Shown: piece after piece, positions 62,420 to 64,000 of the stretch | Layout of the letters: each line of letters begins with the position of its first letter | Position numbering within the stretch: the stretch's first letter is position 1 | Source: Paenibacillus sp. FSL R7-0345 | Lineage (GTDB): Bacteria > Bacillota > Bacilli > Paenibacillales > Paenibacillaceae | Direction: 5' to 3' | DNA: 64,000 nucleotides | Assembly (NCBI RefSeq): GCF_038595055.1 | Contig: NZ_CP152002.1 | Location: 1,718,501-1,782,500, forward strand | Position numbers and translations under genes: made by a program | The notes under the pieces: model-generated | Seen by the model: the letters and a program-made list of their open reading frames with translations, nothing else | The model's database searches: none | What the model was told of the DNA's origin: nothing

Positions 62420-64000
62420 ATGGAGAAATCAGGGCATCCTATATTGCGGATTATCCCCCGCCTGTCATTACAAACGTCGATTCTAACCGAGCGGGATTCC
62501 GGCTCCATTGCAAGTCCCGATATCCTGATTGTCTATGTACTGCGGGGTAACCTGACGGTGCAGCGGCAGGAGCTGAAGCTTACGCTCGGGCCGCATGAGT
62601 TCATCCTGTTTAATTCGCTTGAGGAGCATAAGCTGAATGCCGGGAAGGATGTTCTGGCCGCCCGGTTCAGGGTTCCCCAGGAGCTGCTGACCTTCTTTGG
62701 CGGCCAGGAGGAGACCAGGTTTTTCTGCTGCTCTGTGCGGGAGCGCAAGGATAGCGATGATGAACTGCGAAGCATGTTCACTGAGATTCTGCAGGGACGC
62801 ATAAGGAATAAAACGATGCATCCTGTGGTGGAAATCAAACTGACCTTCGAGCTGCTTCATCTGCTGCTAAGCCATTATACAGTAAAAACAGGGGCTCCCG
62901 GCTCCACGCTTGCCCCGAATAAGCCAAATCAGCGGCTGATGGAAATCTGCTCTTATATGCTGGCGAACTACCGGCAGCCGCTGACCCTGAATGAAGTAGC
63001 CGAAAAACATTATGTTTCCGTGCCTTATCTCTCCAAGTCGTTCAAGAAAGAGGCAGGCATGACTTTTTCGGAATACCTGAATCAGATCCGTCTGGATCAT
63101 GCGATGGCCCATCTGCTGTATACCGATCAGCCGATTACGCGGATCGCTCTGGACAGCGGGTTCCCGAGTCTGACCGCGTTTAACAGGGTCTTCCGGGAAG
63201 CATATCAGCTGACACCTTCCCAGTACCGGAAGGCGGCGCTGGAATCCGGTCCGGTGCTATCCGGTGAAGAGGAAGGATCAGTGCTTCCTGCAAATGCCGA
63301 TCTGGGAGAGCTGGAAGCGCTGATCAGCAATCATACGATGCCGGATGCCTCCATTGTGACGGTGCAGGCTGTGCCGGAACAGGCGGCCAGCTACCGGAGA
63401 GTCTGGAAGGAAATCATCAACATCGGCTACGCCCGTGATCTGCTAAATTCCGATCTGCAGGAGCAGCTGCCGCTGATCCGCACCGATCTGGGCTTTACGT
63501 ATGCCCGGGTATGGGGAATCTTCAGCGATGAGATGATGATCGAGGACCCGTCGGACCCGGATAACGGCTATAACTTCAGCAATCTCGATAAGCTGATTGA
63601 TATTCTGATCCGCAACAATCTGCGGCCGTACCTTGAGCTGGGCGACAAGCCAAAGCTGATCCAGAAGAATGCCGCCCAGAAGATGGGGAAGGCTCCTGCA
63701 GTACACCGGCAGAGAGGAACGGAGGAATGGAGACGGCTGATCCGCTCCTTTCTCATTCACTGCATCAACCGCTACGGCAGCGAAGAAGTGGAGAGCTGGT
63801 ATTTTGAGCTGTGGCATTCCAGCAAGCATGCGTTTCTGTTTGAGGGAGTGGACCATCTGGTCAGCACCGCCTACCAGCCGGGCGAGATGGAGCAGTGGTT
63901 CAATGATTATTTTGTCCGCTTTGACCTGACCTGGAAGGAAATGAAGGAGCTGCTTCCTGCTGCAAACCTAGGGGGCTGCGGATTAAGCATGGATCTGGAG
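62420..64000 (+). CDS. AraC regulator fused to a GH39-like domain (cut by window edge)
   Basis: Open for 527 codons from an ATG at 62420 (GGGAAAGGA 8-17 bases upstream) to the window end. Residues 1-155 are a cupin sensor (YVLRGNLTVQRQELKLTLGPHEF). Residues 175-275 hold the AraC HTH pair (LTLNEVAEKHYVSVPYLSKSF, ITRIALDSGFPSLTAFNRVF) ending LTPSQYR. From about residue 310 a GH39 beta-xylosidase-like barrel follows (GFTYARVWGIFSDEM, LDKLIDILIRNNLRPYLELG). Where active enzymes have WNEP, this protein reads WHSS (W465-S468), so the acid/base is missing and the domain probably senses a sugar. It ends the dehydrogenase 2 operon. Confidence 0.85.
   Translation, partial: MEKSGHPILRIIPRLSLQTSILTERDSGSIASPDILIVYVLRGNLTVQRQELKLTLGPHEFILFNSLEEHKLNAGKDVLAARFRVPQELLTFFGGQEETRFFCCSVRERKDSDDELRSMFTEILQGRIRNKTMHPVVEIKLTFELLHLLLSHYTVKTGAPGSTLAPNKPNQRLMEICSYMLANYRQPLTLNEVAEKHYVSVPYLSKSFKKEAGMTFSEYLNQIRLDHAMAHLLYTDQPITRIALDSGFPSLTAFNRVFREAYQLTPSQYRKAALESGPVLSGEEEGSVLPANADLGELEALISNHTMPDASIVTVQAVPEQAASYRRVWKEIINIGYARDLLNSDLQEQLPLIRTDLGFTYARVWGIFSDEMMIEDPSDPDNGYNFSNLDKLIDILIRNNLRPYLELGDKPKLIQKNAAQKMGKAPAVHRQRGTEEWRRLIRSFLIHCINRYGSEEVESWYFELWHSSKHAFLFEGVDHLVSTAYQPGEMEQWFNDYFVRFDLTWKEMKELLPAANLGGCGLSMDLE

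Noticed and set aside
1..64000. tRNA, rRNA or classic riboswitches
   Set aside because: I looked through the intergenic stretches for cloverleaf or conserved riboswitch cores and found none that I can support by eye.

Overview
The window looks like chromosomal DNA of a Paenibacillus-type Gram-positive (Bacillota, Paenibacillaceae). The support is indirect but consistent: AGGAGG-like ribosome binding sites, frequent GTG and TTG starts, lipobox lipoproteins, two S-layer-homology (SLH) anchored enzymes, YesM/YesN-type two-component signalling, many AraC regulators and a dense set of plant cell wall glycosidases. I see no rRNA, tRNA, phage, transposase or plasmid genes. Two genes are cut by the window edges: an AraC regulator at the left and an AraC/GH39 chimera at the right.

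Layout. 1-8.4 kb: an AraC regulator (partial) divergent from a GH78 alpha-L-rhamnosidase, three small genes unrelated to sugars, then a GH95 fucosidase/galactosidase convergent with a second AraC regulator. 8.7-9.9 kb: a soluble sensor histidine kinase. 10.3-15.5 kb: an arabinose-release operon (GH51, a double-domain GH43, a GH43) behind two palindromic operator candidates. 15.7-24.3 kb: a secreted SLH-anchored M14 carboxypeptidase divergent from a YesM-YesN pair that is translationally coupled to a solute-binding lipoprotein. 24.3-25.8 kb: 1.5 kb without genes, holding a purine-rich tract, a GAGTAA microsatellite, a 12-copy 52-bp palindrome array and a structured element. 25.8-29.0 kb: a CUT1 sugar ABC importer (binding protein and two permeases, no ATPase). 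29.6-33.7 kb: an SLH-anchored GH3 protein. 34.0-36.1 kb: a degenerate HD-GYP protein and an AraC regulator. 36.2-47.7 kb: a rhamnogalacturonan module like the Bacillus subtilis yes/yet/lpl region (GH105, a YetA/PL26-like lyase, GH28, LplB/LplC/LplA-type importer, YesS-like membrane AraC regulator). 48.2-50.7 kb: a GH43 xylosidase/arabinofuranosidase divergent from an ArsR-type regulator. 51-51.7 kb: an AlkD-like repair protein. 52.1-62.4 kb: a sugar module (MFS symporter, ROK kinase, chemoreceptor, TetR regulator, two TIM-barrel isomerases, two Gfo/Idh/MocA dehydrogenases) that appears to share one operator.

How it fits together. Only the M14 and GH3 proteins carry export and anchoring signals. 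All the other glycosidases lack signal peptides, so the picture is uptake of pectin, arabinan and xylan fragments by binding-protein importers followed by cytoplasmic trimming. Neither importer has its own ATPase gene, so a shared MsmX-like ATPase elsewhere is likely.

The least explained parts are non-coding. There are two perfectly phased tandem arrays (12 x 52 bp and 10 x 51 bp), each built from a hairpin plus a GC-rich linker. A 185-bp two-fold symmetric element occurs twice with identical spacing of four 9-bp CTAACGGAC motifs, although its interior has diverged. An inverted repeat, TTTACT-N3-AGTAAA and variants, recurs at five promoters around the TetR gene and suggests a local regulon. 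These were read by eye; no alignment or database search was run.
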